64,000 bases of DNA from positions 1 through 64,000 of the forward strand of contig JAFQQW010000053.1 in NCBI GenBank assembly GCA_017410375.1. Reading direction: 5' to 3'. Below the pieces are notes generated by a model. It had not been told where the DNA came from. It did not search any database and was given only the letters and a program-made list of their open reading frames with translations. The stretch comes from Clostridia bacterium. GTDB taxonomy: Bacteria > Bacillota > Clostridia > RGIG6154. The position numbers were made by a program, and so were the translations under genes. Of the stretch, positions 15,014 through 23,787 are shown piece after piece (within the stretch, counting starts at the first letter, position 1; every line of letters begins with the position of its first letter).

Positions 15014-16855
15014 TTATTCGGGTTTGCCTACGATTTTGTTAATCTTATCCTGAATCAAAACTGTAGACAGAAGAGGCATAAAGATGGCGAAGACAAGGCA
15101 TAGAACAGAAATCTTAAACGATTTGCTGTTTTCTTCACCATATGCTTCAACATTTTCTGCTGTCTTATAAATCCAGTAAACATTATAAAGCGGGAGGAAA
15201 ATGCAAAGCAACAATTCCTTAACAGGCTTTCTGTCTTCAACAGAAGCAACCTTGTTCAGATTCTTTGTTACATTATAGGTCCAGATCAGATTCCAAATGC
15301 CCAAAGTAATAATACTGAAGAAAATGTGTTTTCCAATGCCGTTATATTCTGTAAATACGCAAGGAACAAGAATAAAGGAAATACAAATCATGGTTACAGC
15401 ATAAAGTGATAAAGCAACGTGCGACAAAGGATTGGAAGAAAAACCGGAAACACCGATTAACACCGTGATAACAGCCGCAATAATTGCAATAACTCTGAAT
15501 TTAATAAGCTTTTGATACTTGCCGGCAAAAATGACTGCAAACATCGCAATAACCACACCGCTCCAGAGATACGGGCTTGCCAGGAAATCGAAAATAGTAT
15601 AATTCAATATATCAAAGCTGAAATATGCACGACTATCAGTGCTGATAAACATGTAAAGCAAGGTTGCAAAGCCCATCATAGCACAGGAAAGCATAGCAAG
15701 CATTCCGTACTTATTTTTGAAAAGGCAAACCGCAAGACAAATCAATCCTGCCACAACGATAAGCATCATAATCAAAGCCAAAACACCTTCAACAACTGTT
15801 GATGTATACATGTCAGAAAGTTGCTTTTGATTGGCTATACAATACGCAAGATTTCCTGGAAGTTCTTCTCTTACAGAATAAAAATCGTCTTCATCTAACT
15901 CCAGAGAGTGTGAAGTAGAATAAACTGTCATACCTTCGTCTTCCATAGCTTGTTCAACAAGCTCAATCGCTTTGTCAAACTCCGTCCTCTTCATTTCATC
16001 CTTGTAATCGTTCCATTCCAATATGTCAGAAGAACCCCAGTAGTAACTGTAATCATGTTCAAAGTGTGTAAATTTATCAAAGGCTTCAATTTTCTCTTCA
16101 AGAGAAGCAATCTCTGCTTCGTTCTCTTTGATTTCCTCACGAATAGCTGTACCAAAGGGATTGGATGCAAAGGTTGTCAAAATTGTAAGAACAGCAACAA
16201 CAACGAGAAGAAGCGCTAAAAGCTTTCTGACAGCAAAACCAAAACGTTTGAAGGGCACCAAAAGAATGACCAATGTAAGTAAAGCGATGAACAGGAACAA
16301 GGAATCCAGGAAGGATAACAAAAGTAAAACAATAACTGCCCATCTGAAATATGTATTCAATTTTGGCAAAATACCGAAGGAAATGAGTGCAAACAACACA
16401 TAGGTTGCAATATGCAAAAATGTAAAGAAGTCAAAGTACTTGTTTGCAATTGCCGAAACAACAGAAACAAGTGCTAAAGCAGCAAATCCAATCGGCATAA
16501 GCTTAAACAGCTTTTTAAACAATACTGACGCCAATACACATGCCCAGGATAACACAAACAATAAGGTTACAATCATTCCCAGAATATTTAACCCATGATT
16601 ATCAAAATCAAGAATTCGTAAAAATGGAACAAATATCATTTCTGAGAGTAAAACAATTATCACAACCCATGTCCATTTGCCGGCAAAAGCCGTGTCTTCA
16701 TGAAAGGCAAGATAACCGCAAACAATCGTTGCGATAAAGAAAACCGGCGCGATACTTCTAAAAAGATTGATGTCAATAAAATAATCCATTGCCGACAGGA
16801 TTAACGTCAGCGCCGCCAGCACAATTGTGCTGATACCAAGTGTTTTTTTGTTCAT
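15014..16855 (-). CDS. polytopic membrane protein with C-terminal DUF4234 domain
   Basis: A 613-residue protein. Residues 1-235 contain about seven hydrophobic segments. A charged extracytoplasmic or cytoplasmic stretch follows (about 238-335) that begins with a coiled-coil-like IKENEAEIASLEEKIEAF. Further membrane segments follow, and the last 130 residues match DUF4234 (TLGIWNLIWTYNVTKNLNKV and LYNVYWIYKTAENVEAYG). The function of DUF4234 is unknown; some copies sit next to envelope genes. The gene is monocistronic, with a strong promoter and a palindrome in its leader suggesting specific regulation. AAGGAG precedes ATG 16855. Confidence 0.75.
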   Translation of the reverse strand: MNKKTLGISTIVLAALTLILSAMDYFIDINLFRSIAPVFFIATIVCGYLAFHEDTAFAGKWTWVVIIVLLSEMIFVPFLRILDFDNHGLNILGMIVTLLFVLSWACVLASVLFKKLFKLMPIGFAALALVSVVSAIANKYFDFFTFLHIATYVLFALISFGILPKLNTYFRWAVIVLLLLSFLDSLFLFIALLTLVILLVPFKRFGFAVRKLLALLLVVVAVLTILTTFASNPFGTAIREEIKENEAEIASLEEKIEAFDKFTHFEHDYSYYWGSSDILEWNDYKDEMKRTEFDKAIELVEQAMEDEGMTVYSTSHSLELDEDDFYSVREELPGNLAYCIANQKQLSDMYTSTVVEGVLALIMMLIVVAGLICLAVCLFKNKYGMLAMLSCAMMGFATLLYMFISTDSRAYFSFDILNYTIFDFLASPYLWSGVVIAMFAVIFAGKYQKLIKFRVIAIIAAVITVLIGVSGFSSNPLSHVALSLYAVTMICISFILVPCVFTEYNGIGKHIFFSIITLGIWNLIWTYNVTKNLNKVASVEDRKPVKELLLCIFLPLYNVYWIYKTAENVEAYGEENSKSFKISVLCLVFAIFMPLLSTVLIQDKINKIVGKPE

Positions 16856-16887
16856 AAAACATTCTCCTTTTTGTTTTTTTAGAAATT

Positions 16888-16902
16888 GTTACATCATGTA
16901 AC
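16888..16902. promoter_or_regulatory. palindromic operator-like site in the leader of the DUF4234 gene
   Basis: GTTACAT-C-ATGTAAC is a perfect 7+1+7 palindrome lying between the predicted transcription start (about 16910) and the ribosome binding site. A repressor bound here would block elongation or initiation. Confidence 0.5.
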
Positions 16903-16916
16903 TTCTGTATACATCA

Positions 16917-16945
16917 ATTATACGCCCGATTGTACTAAAAGTCAA
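16917..16945 (-). promoter_or_regulatory. sigma-A-type promoter for the DUF4234 gene
   Basis: Minus strand: TTGACT (16940-16945), a 17-nt spacer and TATAAT (16917-16922). Confidence 0.8.
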
Positions 16946-16968
16946 TCTATTTCGACAAAAATTTCCAA

Positions 16969-17002
16969 AAAAATGAGCATAATATTTATCATGCTCATTT
17001 TT
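16969..17002 (-). terminator. intrinsic terminator after the SSB-like gene
   Basis: AAAAATGAGCAT (16969-16980) pairs with ATGCTCATTTTT (16991-17002). On the minus strand the stem is followed by TTTTGG. It lies 16 bp after the stop codon. Confidence 0.75.
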
Positions 17003-17017
17003 CAAATATAAATATCG

Positions 17018-17635
17018 TTATTTAACAATTTCAAGCTTGGAGACCGACACTTCAAAGGCGGTTCTTTCTTCATAGGTTTCTTCATCCAGCTTCTTTTTGT
17101 AAACACGACTCTGAATTCTGCCCCATATTTTCAGATTGGTTCCAACCTCTAAAGTTGCGCAAAACTTTGCATTTCTGCCCCAGGCAATGCACGGAATATA
17201 GTCCGATTTGCCGTACTGACGGTTCACAGCCAGTAAAATGTCCGCAATTTCTCTGCCGAAGGGTGTGGTACGGTATGTTGGTGCTTTGCAAACAAAGCCA
17301 TTTAAGTACACAAAGTTTGGCGAAGCAAAATCGGCAGTCATGGGATACAGATTCTTCGCAAAAACCGTTAAAACAAGCTTACTGCCCTGCCCGCTGTAGT
17401 TATTATAAGAGCGGTACTGTCCTTCCACCTGTACCATTTTTCCGGGCGAAATATTCATTTCGTTTAAAAGCCGTTCCGATGCTGTAACAATTATAGTATC
17501 CGCGCTTTCGCTCAGGCGCGGTACAAGCAATTCAAACTTAAAAAACTGTTCCCCGTAAATCTCGTGGCTTAGCATTAAGCCGCTTAAAACTTTCCCCTCC
17601 AGCTGAACCAGATTATTTGTGTCAATGCATTCCAT
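17018..17635 (-). CDS. single-stranded DNA-binding-type protein with two OB folds
   Basis: A 205-residue protein with two tandem SSB-like OB folds. The first spans about 5-100 (LVQLEGKVLSG, FFKFELLVPRLS, MVQVEGQYRSYN) and the second about 110-203 (VYLNGFVCKAPTYRTTPFGREIADILLAVNR, IPCIAWGRNAKFC, LKIWGRIQSR). The second copy carries the usual bacterial SSB pattern; there is no acidic DDDIPF-type tail for partner binding. It is therefore probably not the main SSB but an accessory one. The start is ATG 17635 with GGGGGAT upstream; an earlier in-frame codon at 17671 lies within the polC terminator. It follows polC in the same direction. Confidence 0.8.
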   Translation of the reverse strand: MECIDTNNLVQLEGKVLSGLMLSHEIYGEQFFKFELLVPRLSESADTIIVTASERLLNEMNISPGKMVQVEGQYRSYNNYSGQGSKLVLTVFAKNLYPMTADFASPNFVYLNGFVCKAPTYRTTPFGREIADILLAVNRQYGKSDYIPCIAWGRNAKFCATLEVGTNLKIWGRIQSRVYKKKLDEETYEERTAFEVSVSKLEIVK

Positions 17636-17662
17636 AACGATCCCCCATTGTTTTAAAAAATA

Positions 17663-17689
17663 CGGCGGCAAACATTCGGTTTGCCGCCG
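17663..17689 (-). terminator. hairpin after polC
   Basis: CGGCGGCAAA (17663-17672) and TTTGCCGCCG (17680-17689) form a perfect 10-bp GC-rich stem. On the minus strand it is followed by TATTTTTTAAAA. It ends the long ileS-polC operon, but the SSB-like gene starts only 28 nt later, so that gene needs read-through or a promoter in the 49 bp between the polC stop and the stem. Confidence 0.8.
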
Positions 17690-17738
17690 CTTTGTTCTAT
17701 ACTATATGTATGCAAACAATATCGGGAATATACAGATT

Positions 17739-20700
17739 TTAGAAAAATGTCAGCTGATTGGATTCGCGCATACCGTCAAGACAGCCTTCTGCTTTAAGCA
17801 CCTCGATGGCTGTTTTGTTTACGCCTGCGCGCACTCTTAAATCGTCAATGGTCATAAATTCACCCTGCTGTCTGGCTTCTACAATTGCAATTGCCGCCGA
17901 TTCACCAAGACCTGCCAGCGCATTTAACGGAGGCAGAATACCTTCGTCAGTCTTTAGGAATTTCTTCGCATCCGATTTATAAAGGTCTATAGGCACGAAG
18001 GTGTAACCACGGCTGTACATTTCGTTACAAACTTCCAGAATGGTTAACGTGTTATTATCCTTTGCCGAAAGCTTTGTTTCGCTGTGACGCATATTATACA
18101 TGGTCTCTCTGACCTTTTCAACGCCTTTTGTCATAATGGAAGCATCAAATTCATCCGCACGAACTGTAAAATATGCCTGATAAAACGCTTCAGGTCTATG
18201 CACTTTAAACCACGCAATTCGGTACGCCATGGTTACATATGCCGCCGCATGGGCTTTGGGGAACATGTAACTGATTTTAAGACAGGAATCGATATACCAC
18301 TGCGGCACGCCTGCCTCTTCCATATGCGGAATCATATCCATATGCTGTTTCAGCTTACCCTTACGGGTAAATTCCATAATATCAAACGCAGTCTTATTTT
18401 CCACACCCCATCGAATCAGCTCGGTCATAATATCGTCACGGGTACAGATAACCTCTTTCAGAGAAGCTGTTCCTGCTTTAACCAAATCCTGTGCGTTATT
18501 CAGCCACACATTTGTACCGTGTGACAAACCTGAAATACGAACCAATTCCGAAAAAGTTGTGGGTTTTGTATCCACAAGCATCTGACGAACAAAGTTTGTA
18601 CCAAATTCGGGGATTGCATAAGTACCAACCACGTCAAGCATATGGTCGCCTTCTAAGAATTCAGGTTTGTACTTTAATGCCTCCGTAGAAGTAAACAAGC
18701 TCATAACACCCGGGTCATCCAATGGAATGGTTGTAACATCAACGCCCGTTAAGTCGGACAACATACGAAGCACGGTCGGGTCATCACGACCTAAAATATC
18801 AAATTTTAGCAACGTACCCTTCATCTTACCGTAATCGAAATGGGTTGTGATAAAATTACAATCCTTTTTATCCGCCGGACGGTTAATGGGACAAAAGTCC
18901 AAAATATCCATGTCTGCAGGTACAACAACCATGCCCCCGGGATGCTGACCGGTGGTTTTCTTAACGCCTTCGCACCCCATTTTCAGCCGGTTCTTCTCAG
19001 CGTTACTTGCGGTTTTCTTGCGCTCTTCCAGGTATTTTAAAACATACCCGTATGCAGTTTTTTCCGCAAGGCCGGAAATGGTACCTGCTTTAAACACATG
19101 GTCTTCACCAAATATTTTTTCGGTATATCTGTGGGATTCCGATTGATACTCACCCGAGAAGTTCAAGTCAATATCAGGGTCCTTATCCCCATAAAATCCA
19201 AGAAAGGTTTCAAACGGGATATCGTGTCCGTCTTTATAAAACTGTGTTCCGCATTTCGGGCAAGCCTTATCGGGCAAGTCCATACCGCACCCCACAGAGC
19301 CGTCCTCAATCCACTCAACATTTTTACAATTCGGACAGATATAATGCGGAATCAGCGAATTTACTTCGGTGATTTTCATTAAGAATGCAACAAAAGAAGA
19401 ACCAACAGAGCCTCTTGAACCTACCAGATAGCCATGATCTAACGAATCCCACACCAGCTTCTGCGCAATAACATACATCACCGAAAAACCGTTGTCAATG
19501 ATGGAATGGAATTCCTTTTCCATTCTTTCGCGAACCAATGGTGGCAAATCCTCACCGTAAATTTCTTTGGCGCGTGCCTCTGAAATGTTTCGAACATCAT
19601 CCTCTGCCCCTTCAATGCTCGGTGCATAAGTATTCTTCGGAATCGGATGCAAGTCATCCTCCACCATATCCGCAATCATATTCGGATATTCAATAACTGC
19701 TTTGTAACGGGTTTCATCGTCAAGATAAGTAAATTCGTCCAGCATTTCGTTGGTGTTTCTGAAGAATAGCGGTGCCTGATTGTCCGCGTCATCATACCCT
19801 TGACCTGCCTGAATAATGGAGCGGTAAATGCTGTCCTCGGGGTCTAAGAAATGAGCGTCACAGGTTGCAACATAGGGCTTACCAAGCTCTTTTGCAAGGT
19901 CTACAATTAGTTTGTTGTGTCCCATTAATTCTTCGATGCTGTTCACAATTCCCTTATCCAGCATAAAACGGTTATTGCCAAGGGGCTGAATTTCCAGATA
20001 ATCATAAAAATCAGCAATTTTTTTCAGTTGTTCTTTGGGCTTTCCGTCTAAAATCGCACGGTATAACTCACCTGCTTCGCAGGCAGAGCCTAAAATCAAG
20101 CCTTCCCGGTTGCGCTCTAAAATACTTCTGGGCACTCGCGGACGGCGATGGAAATAATTGATGTGTGATTCCGAGATGATACGGAACAGATTTTTCATAC
20201 CATCCTGATTTTTAACCAGAATAATGGCATGATATGTTTTTTCTTTGGTGTAATCAAAAGAAGCGATGCGCTCATTTAGTTCACTGACACGCTTGATATT
20301 TTCATTTTTAAGCTGTTCGCAGAATTTTAAGAAAATCTGACCACAGGTGTTGGCATCATCATTTGCGCGATGGTGGCTTCCCATGTCGATTTTATATCTG
20401 CCGGCAACTGCATCCAACGTATATTTCGTATGCTGTTTATCCATGCATCTTGCCATAACCAGTGTATCAATAGATGCATTTTCAAACTTCAGATTCCGTT
20501 TATTGCAGGCGTAGGAAATAAACCCGCAATCAAAGGGTGCGTTATGTGCAATCAAAGGATGGTTACCGATAAAATCTAAGAACTTAGGTAACACCTCGTC
20601 CAGAGAAGGCTGTCCTGCCAGCATTTCATTGGTAATGCCTGTTAAATTGGTGGTAAACTCGGAAATTTCAAAGCCCGGGTCTACAAACATATCAAACTCA

Positions 20701-21716
20701 TCAACCACAGCACCGTTTTCGATTTTCACAGCGCCGATTTCAATGATTTCGGAATTTAAGGGACTTAATCCCGTGGTTTCAATATCAAAGGCAACAAATG
20801 TGCCATCAAAAATCTGATCGCACTCCCCGTCTACGATTTTTATGCTGTCATCAATCAGATAGCATTCCATGCCGTATATGATTTTAATTCCGTATTTTCC
20901 GCCTGCATCATACGCATCCGGGAAAGACTGGGCAACACCGTGGTCAGTAATAGCGATTGCCTTATGTCCCCATTTTGCCGCGCGTTTTACCGCATCCTCT
21001 GCTTCAATGACCGCATCCATGGCACTCATCTTGGTATGTAAGTGCAGTTCCACACGTTTTTCAGGCGCATCATCTTTCTTTTCAGGCAATTTTATTTCCT
21101 GAATCGCGGTTGCCATCATGGTTACTTCATGGTCAAACTGGTCGTAACGGGCATCCCCGAATACACGCACCGACACACCTTTTTTCACTCTGTCCATCAC
21201 ATCTAAATTGTTCTTTTTTGGATCTAAGAACATTTTAACGGTAATAGACGAGGTTTTATCAGTCATATCAAAACGGAAAATGATTTTTCCTGTCTTGGTT
21301 TCCATGGAATCGGTGCCGAATACAGTTCCTTCGACCGTAACCCTGCCGTAATATTCATCAATATTTGCAATTTTCTCAATCGGACCATCCGGTGCTTTTT
21401 TGCCGTATATCAAATCCGTTTTAGGTTTTTCTTCTCCGCTTGGTGCATTGCCTGCAGGTTTTGCAGTTACTGCCGGCATTTCCACAACAATCGGTTCAGG
21501 TGCTGTGAACTTAAAAGAAAAATCTATATTTTCAATGCCGTAAACCGAACGAACTTCATCTGAAAACGCTTGCTGTACCTCTTCCGAAATGCGAAAAGGC
21601 AACACAATATCCGCAGAGAGATAGTTTTCTCCGCGTTTCATAACAACGTTTTCGATTTCCGCCGCCACAAATTCGGCATTGGGTATAATCGCTTTAAATA
21701 CATCTAAAAATTTCAT
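17739..21716 (-). CDS. polC: DNA polymerase III alpha subunit, PolC type
   Basis: A 1325-residue replicative polymerase of low-GC Gram-positives, somewhat shorter than the usual ~1440 because the N-terminal region is reduced. Order: N-terminal domain (1-75), linker, OB fold (120-210), PHP domain opening with ELHLHT (223-228), interrupted by a DnaQ-like 3'-5' exonuclease (308-480; Asp311 and Glu313 in FDIETTG, then HNAPFD and HRANDDANTC). The PHP remainder follows, then the polymerase core with GSRGSVGSSF, a four-Cys zinc site near 795-822, catalytic PDIDLNFSGE near 846, HPGGMVV and the C-terminal part. It copies the chromosome together with the sliding clamp and DnaE. Last gene of the housekeeping operon, 14 bp after ispG; GGAGAT precedes ATG 21716. 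Confidence 0.97.
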   Translation of the reverse strand: MKFLDVFKAIIPNAEFVAAEIENVVMKRGENYLSADIVLPFRISEEVQQAFSDEVRSVYGIENIDFSFKFTAPEPIVVEMPAVTAKPAGNAPSGEEKPKTDLIYGKKAPDGPIEKIANIDEYYGRVTVEGTVFGTDSMETKTGKIIFRFDMTDKTSSITVKMFLDPKKNNLDVMDRVKKGVSVRVFGDARYDQFDHEVTMMATAIQEIKLPEKKDDAPEKRVELHLHTKMSAMDAVIEAEDAVKRAAKWGHKAIAITDHGVAQSFPDAYDAGGKYGIKIIYGMECYLIDDSIKIVDGECDQIFDGTFVAFDIETTGLSPLNSEIIEIGAVKIENGAVVDEFDMFVDPGFEISEFTTNLTGITNEMLAGQPSLDEVLPKFLDFIGNHPLIAHNAPFDCGFISYACNKRNLKFENASIDTLVMARCMDKQHTKYTLDAVAGRYKIDMGSHHRANDDANTCGQIFLKFCEQLKNENIKRVSELNERIASFDYTKEKTYHAIILVKNQDGMKNLFRIISESHINYFHRRPRVPRSILERNREGLILGSACEAGELYRAILDGKPKEQLKKIADFYDYLEIQPLGNNRFMLDKGIVNSIEELMGHNKLIVDLAKELGKPYVATCDAHFLDPEDSIYRSIIQAGQGYDDADNQAPLFFRNTNEMLDEFTYLDDETRYKAVIEYPNMIADMVEDDLHPIPKNTYAPSIEGAEDDVRNISEARAKEIYGEDLPPLVRERMEKEFHSIIDNGFSVMYVIAQKLVWDSLDHGYLVGSRGSVGSSFVAFLMKITEVNSLIPHYICPNCKNVEWIEDGSVGCGMDLPDKACPKCGTQFYKDGHDIPFETFLGFYGDKDPDIDLNFSGEYQSESHRYTEKIFGEDHVFKAGTISGLAEKTAYGYVLKYLEERKKTASNAEKNRLKMGCEGVKKTTGQHPGGMVVVPADMDILDFCPINRPADKKDCNFITTHFDYGKMKGTLLKFDILGRDDPTVLRMLSDLTGVDVTTIPLDDPGVMSLFTSTEALKYKPEFLEGDHMLDVVGTYAIPEFGTNFVRQMLVDTKPTTFSELVRISGLSHGTNVWLNNAQDLVKAGTASLKEVICTRDDIMTELIRWGVENKTAFDIMEFTRKGKLKQHMDMIPHMEEAGVPQWYIDSCLKISYMFPKAHAAAYVTMAYRIAWFKVHRPEAFYQAYFTVRADEFDASIMTKGVEKVRETMYNMRHSETKLSAKDNNTLTILEVCNEMYSRGYTFVPIDLYKSDAKKFLKTDEGILPPLNALAGLGESAAIAIVEARQQGEFMTIDDLRVRAGVNKTAIEVLKAEGCLDGMRESNQLTFF

Positions 21717-21730
21717 TTTATCTCCTATGT

Positions 21731-22768
21731 TTACATTTTTTCGATTTCCTTAAGTAATGTTTCGATAACTTTGTCGAACGAAACACGTCCTACAATTTCG
21801 CCTTTTTTGAAGAGAATGCACTCTTCTTTACCACCGGCAACACCAATATCGGCTTCCTTTGCCTCGCCGGGGCCGTTGACTACACATCCCATAACTGCAA
21901 CCGTAATATCCTTATTGATTGCTTTAAGCTTGGGTTCCAACGCATTAACAATGTCAATCAAGGGATAACAGCATCTTCCGCAGGTCGGACAGGAAATTAA
22001 GGTTACGCCTCCCTCTAATCTGCCACACGCCTTTAAAATTTCTTTCGCCGCATAGATTTCCCGAACCGAGTCAGCGGTTAGTGAAACACGCATGGTATCA
22101 CCAATTCCTTCGTTTAAAAGCGTTCCGAGTCCTACACTGGATTTAATCAGACCGCCGTATTCAGTTCCTGCTTCTGTTACACCGATATGTAATGGACAGT
22201 CTGTGAGTGCGTGAATTTTTCTGTATGCTTCAACCGTTTGCATAACCGAAGAGGATTTAAGAGAAATCACGATATTTTCCATGCCGTATTTTTCTAAGGT
22301 TTTTATTTCTTTCAAACCGCTCTCTACCATTGCATCGGCACAAGGCGCTCCATATTTTGCTAAAATTTCTTTGTCTAAAGAACCGCCGTTTACCCCGATG
22401 CGAATAGGTATGTTTTTTTGGATCGCTTTTTCCGCAACTGCTTTCACGCGTGCTTCATCTCCAATATTTCCGGGATTAATGCGCACCTTATCCACACCAC
22501 GCTCCATGCATTCAATTGCAACACGATAATCAAAATGAATGTCAGCCACCAGAGGAATAACTATCTGTTCTTTAATTTTATCAATTACGCGCGCTGCTTC
22601 CATATCAGGAACGGTTACACGCACGATATCACAGCCTGCAGTCTGCAATGCTTTAATTTGTTCAACCGTTGCCGATACATCTGCCGTCTTTGTGGTGGTC
22701 ATAGATTGAACAAGTACCGGATTTCCGCCACCTATTACGCGGTTACCAATGGAAACTTTTCTGGTCAT
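21731..22768 (-). CDS. ispG: 4-hydroxy-3-methylbut-2-enyl diphosphate synthase
   Basis: A 345-residue enzyme of the MEP pathway that reduces MEcPP to HMBPP using a [4Fe-4S] cluster. The TIM-barrel part has PVLVQSMTTTKTADV (18-32), DIVRVTVPD, DKVRINPGN and RIGVNGGSL. The cluster domain has SCPTCGRC near 258-265 and MGCVVNGPGEA near 300, supplying the three Cys ligands and the NGPGE motif. It is the short bacterial form without the insert of plant enzymes. It sits with dxr, uppS and cdsA, so precursor supply for undecaprenyl phosphate is co-transcribed. AGGAG precedes the ATG. Confidence 0.97.
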   Translation of the reverse strand: MTRKVSIGNRVIGGGNPVLVQSMTTTKTADVSATVEQIKALQTAGCDIVRVTVPDMEAARVIDKIKEQIVIPLVADIHFDYRVAIECMERGVDKVRINPGNIGDEARVKAVAEKAIQKNIPIRIGVNGGSLDKEILAKYGAPCADAMVESGLKEIKTLEKYGMENIVISLKSSSVMQTVEAYRKIHALTDCPLHIGVTEAGTEYGGLIKSSVGLGTLLNEGIGDTMRVSLTADSVREIYAAKEILKACGRLEGGVTLISCPTCGRCCYPLIDIVNALEPKLKAINKDITVAVMGCVVNGPGEAKEADIGVAGGKEECILFKKGEIVGRVSFDKVIETLLKEIEKM

Positions 22769-22779
22769 TTTTACTTCTC

Positions 22780-23784
22780 CTATCCGAAAATTCTGCCTAC
22801 ATCGTTAAAGGTAACAATCAACATCAGCAATAACAATAAAAACATACCTGTCGCATGAAAGCCTGCTTCAATATTTTCAGGCACTTTTCTGCGGATAATC
22901 ATAGAAATCAGCACGAACAAAATGCGTCCGCCGTCTAAAGCAGGAATGGGTAACAAATTAAAAAGCCCGAGGTTGATGGTAATCAGCGCCACAATATAAA
23001 GCAAGTCCGTAAAACCGCTTTTTGCCGCTTTACCCACCTCATTTACAATGCCAACAGGACCTGAAGCATCTTCGAGGGATGCACCGCCTGAAATAAGCTG
23101 CCACAAGCCATCCAGTACAATTTTACCCATAAAAAATTCCATATAAAAAGAATTTTTAACTGTCGTTAGAAACGTGTTGTCAGGAGCAGCTGCCGTAAAC
23201 CCTAAATACGCCTGCCCTTCGCTTTCGTAGGGCTTAAAATTCTGAATTACAATCTCTTTTCCATCCCGTTCAACCGTTAAATCAAAGGGCTTATTTCCGT
23301 TTTTCAGAAAGAAAAATTTCAAATCTGGATAAATATTGATTTTTGTGCTGTTCATTTTCACAACGCGGTCACCGGGCTGAAGGTTTGCAGAGTACGCGGG
23401 CGTATTTTCAAGCACCTCATGCACAACAGGCTCCGCAACTTTGTCCTGACCGCCGTAAAAGCAAAGCAACACCACAAATCCCAACACCAGATTCATAATG
23501 GCGCCCGACGCCAAAACCCAGAGCTTTTGCCAGTTTTTTGCGTTACAAAAGGCTCTTTCGTCAGTGCTTTCACCGTTTTCCCCTTCCAGATTACAAAAAC
23601 CGCCAATGGGAAGCAAGCGCAAAGAATATTTTGTTTCCTTGCCCTGCCAAGATAAAAGCTTTGGCCCCATGCCGATAGCAAACTCATGCACAAGTATACC
23701 GCTTGCCTTTGCCGCCACAAGATGCCCTGCCTCGTGCACGCCAATCATCACGCCAAAAACTATCAATGCTATAAGAATTGTCAC
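22780..23784 (-). CDS. rseP: RseP-type site-2 intramembrane metalloprotease
   Basis: A 334-residue M50 protease. HEAGH (17-21) in the first membrane helix binds zinc, and PALDGGR in the penultimate helix supplies the third ligand Asp. A single PDZ domain lies between (about 105-185: VVHEVLENTPAYSANLQPGDRV). Family members cleave anti-sigma factors or leftover signal peptides inside the membrane; the actual substrate cannot be told here. The start codon is GTG 23784, with GGAGG 7 nt upstream. It lies between dxr and ispG with 3-bp and 11-bp gaps, an order common in Firmicutes. Confidence 0.93.
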   Translation of the reverse strand: MTILIALIVFGVMIGVHEAGHLVAAKASGILVHEFAIGMGPKLLSWQGKETKYSLRLLPIGGFCNLEGENGESTDERAFCNAKNWQKLWVLASGAIMNLVLGFVVLLCFYGGQDKVAEPVVHEVLENTPAYSANLQPGDRVVKMNSTKINIYPDLKFFFLKNGNKPFDLTVERDGKEIVIQNFKPYESEGQAYLGFTAAAPDNTFLTTVKNSFYMEFFMGKIVLDGLWQLISGGASLEDASGPVGIVNEVGKAAKSGFTDLLYIVALITINLGLFNLLPIPALDGGRILFVLISMIIRRKVPENIEAGFHATGMFLLLLLMLIVTFNDVGRIFG

Positions 23785-23787
23785 TTT

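Noticed and set aside
17690-17738. Promoter for the SSB-like gene between polC and the hairpin
   Set aside because: TATAGT-like hexamers occur, but no -35 hexamer lies at 16-18 nt spacing, so I did not list one.
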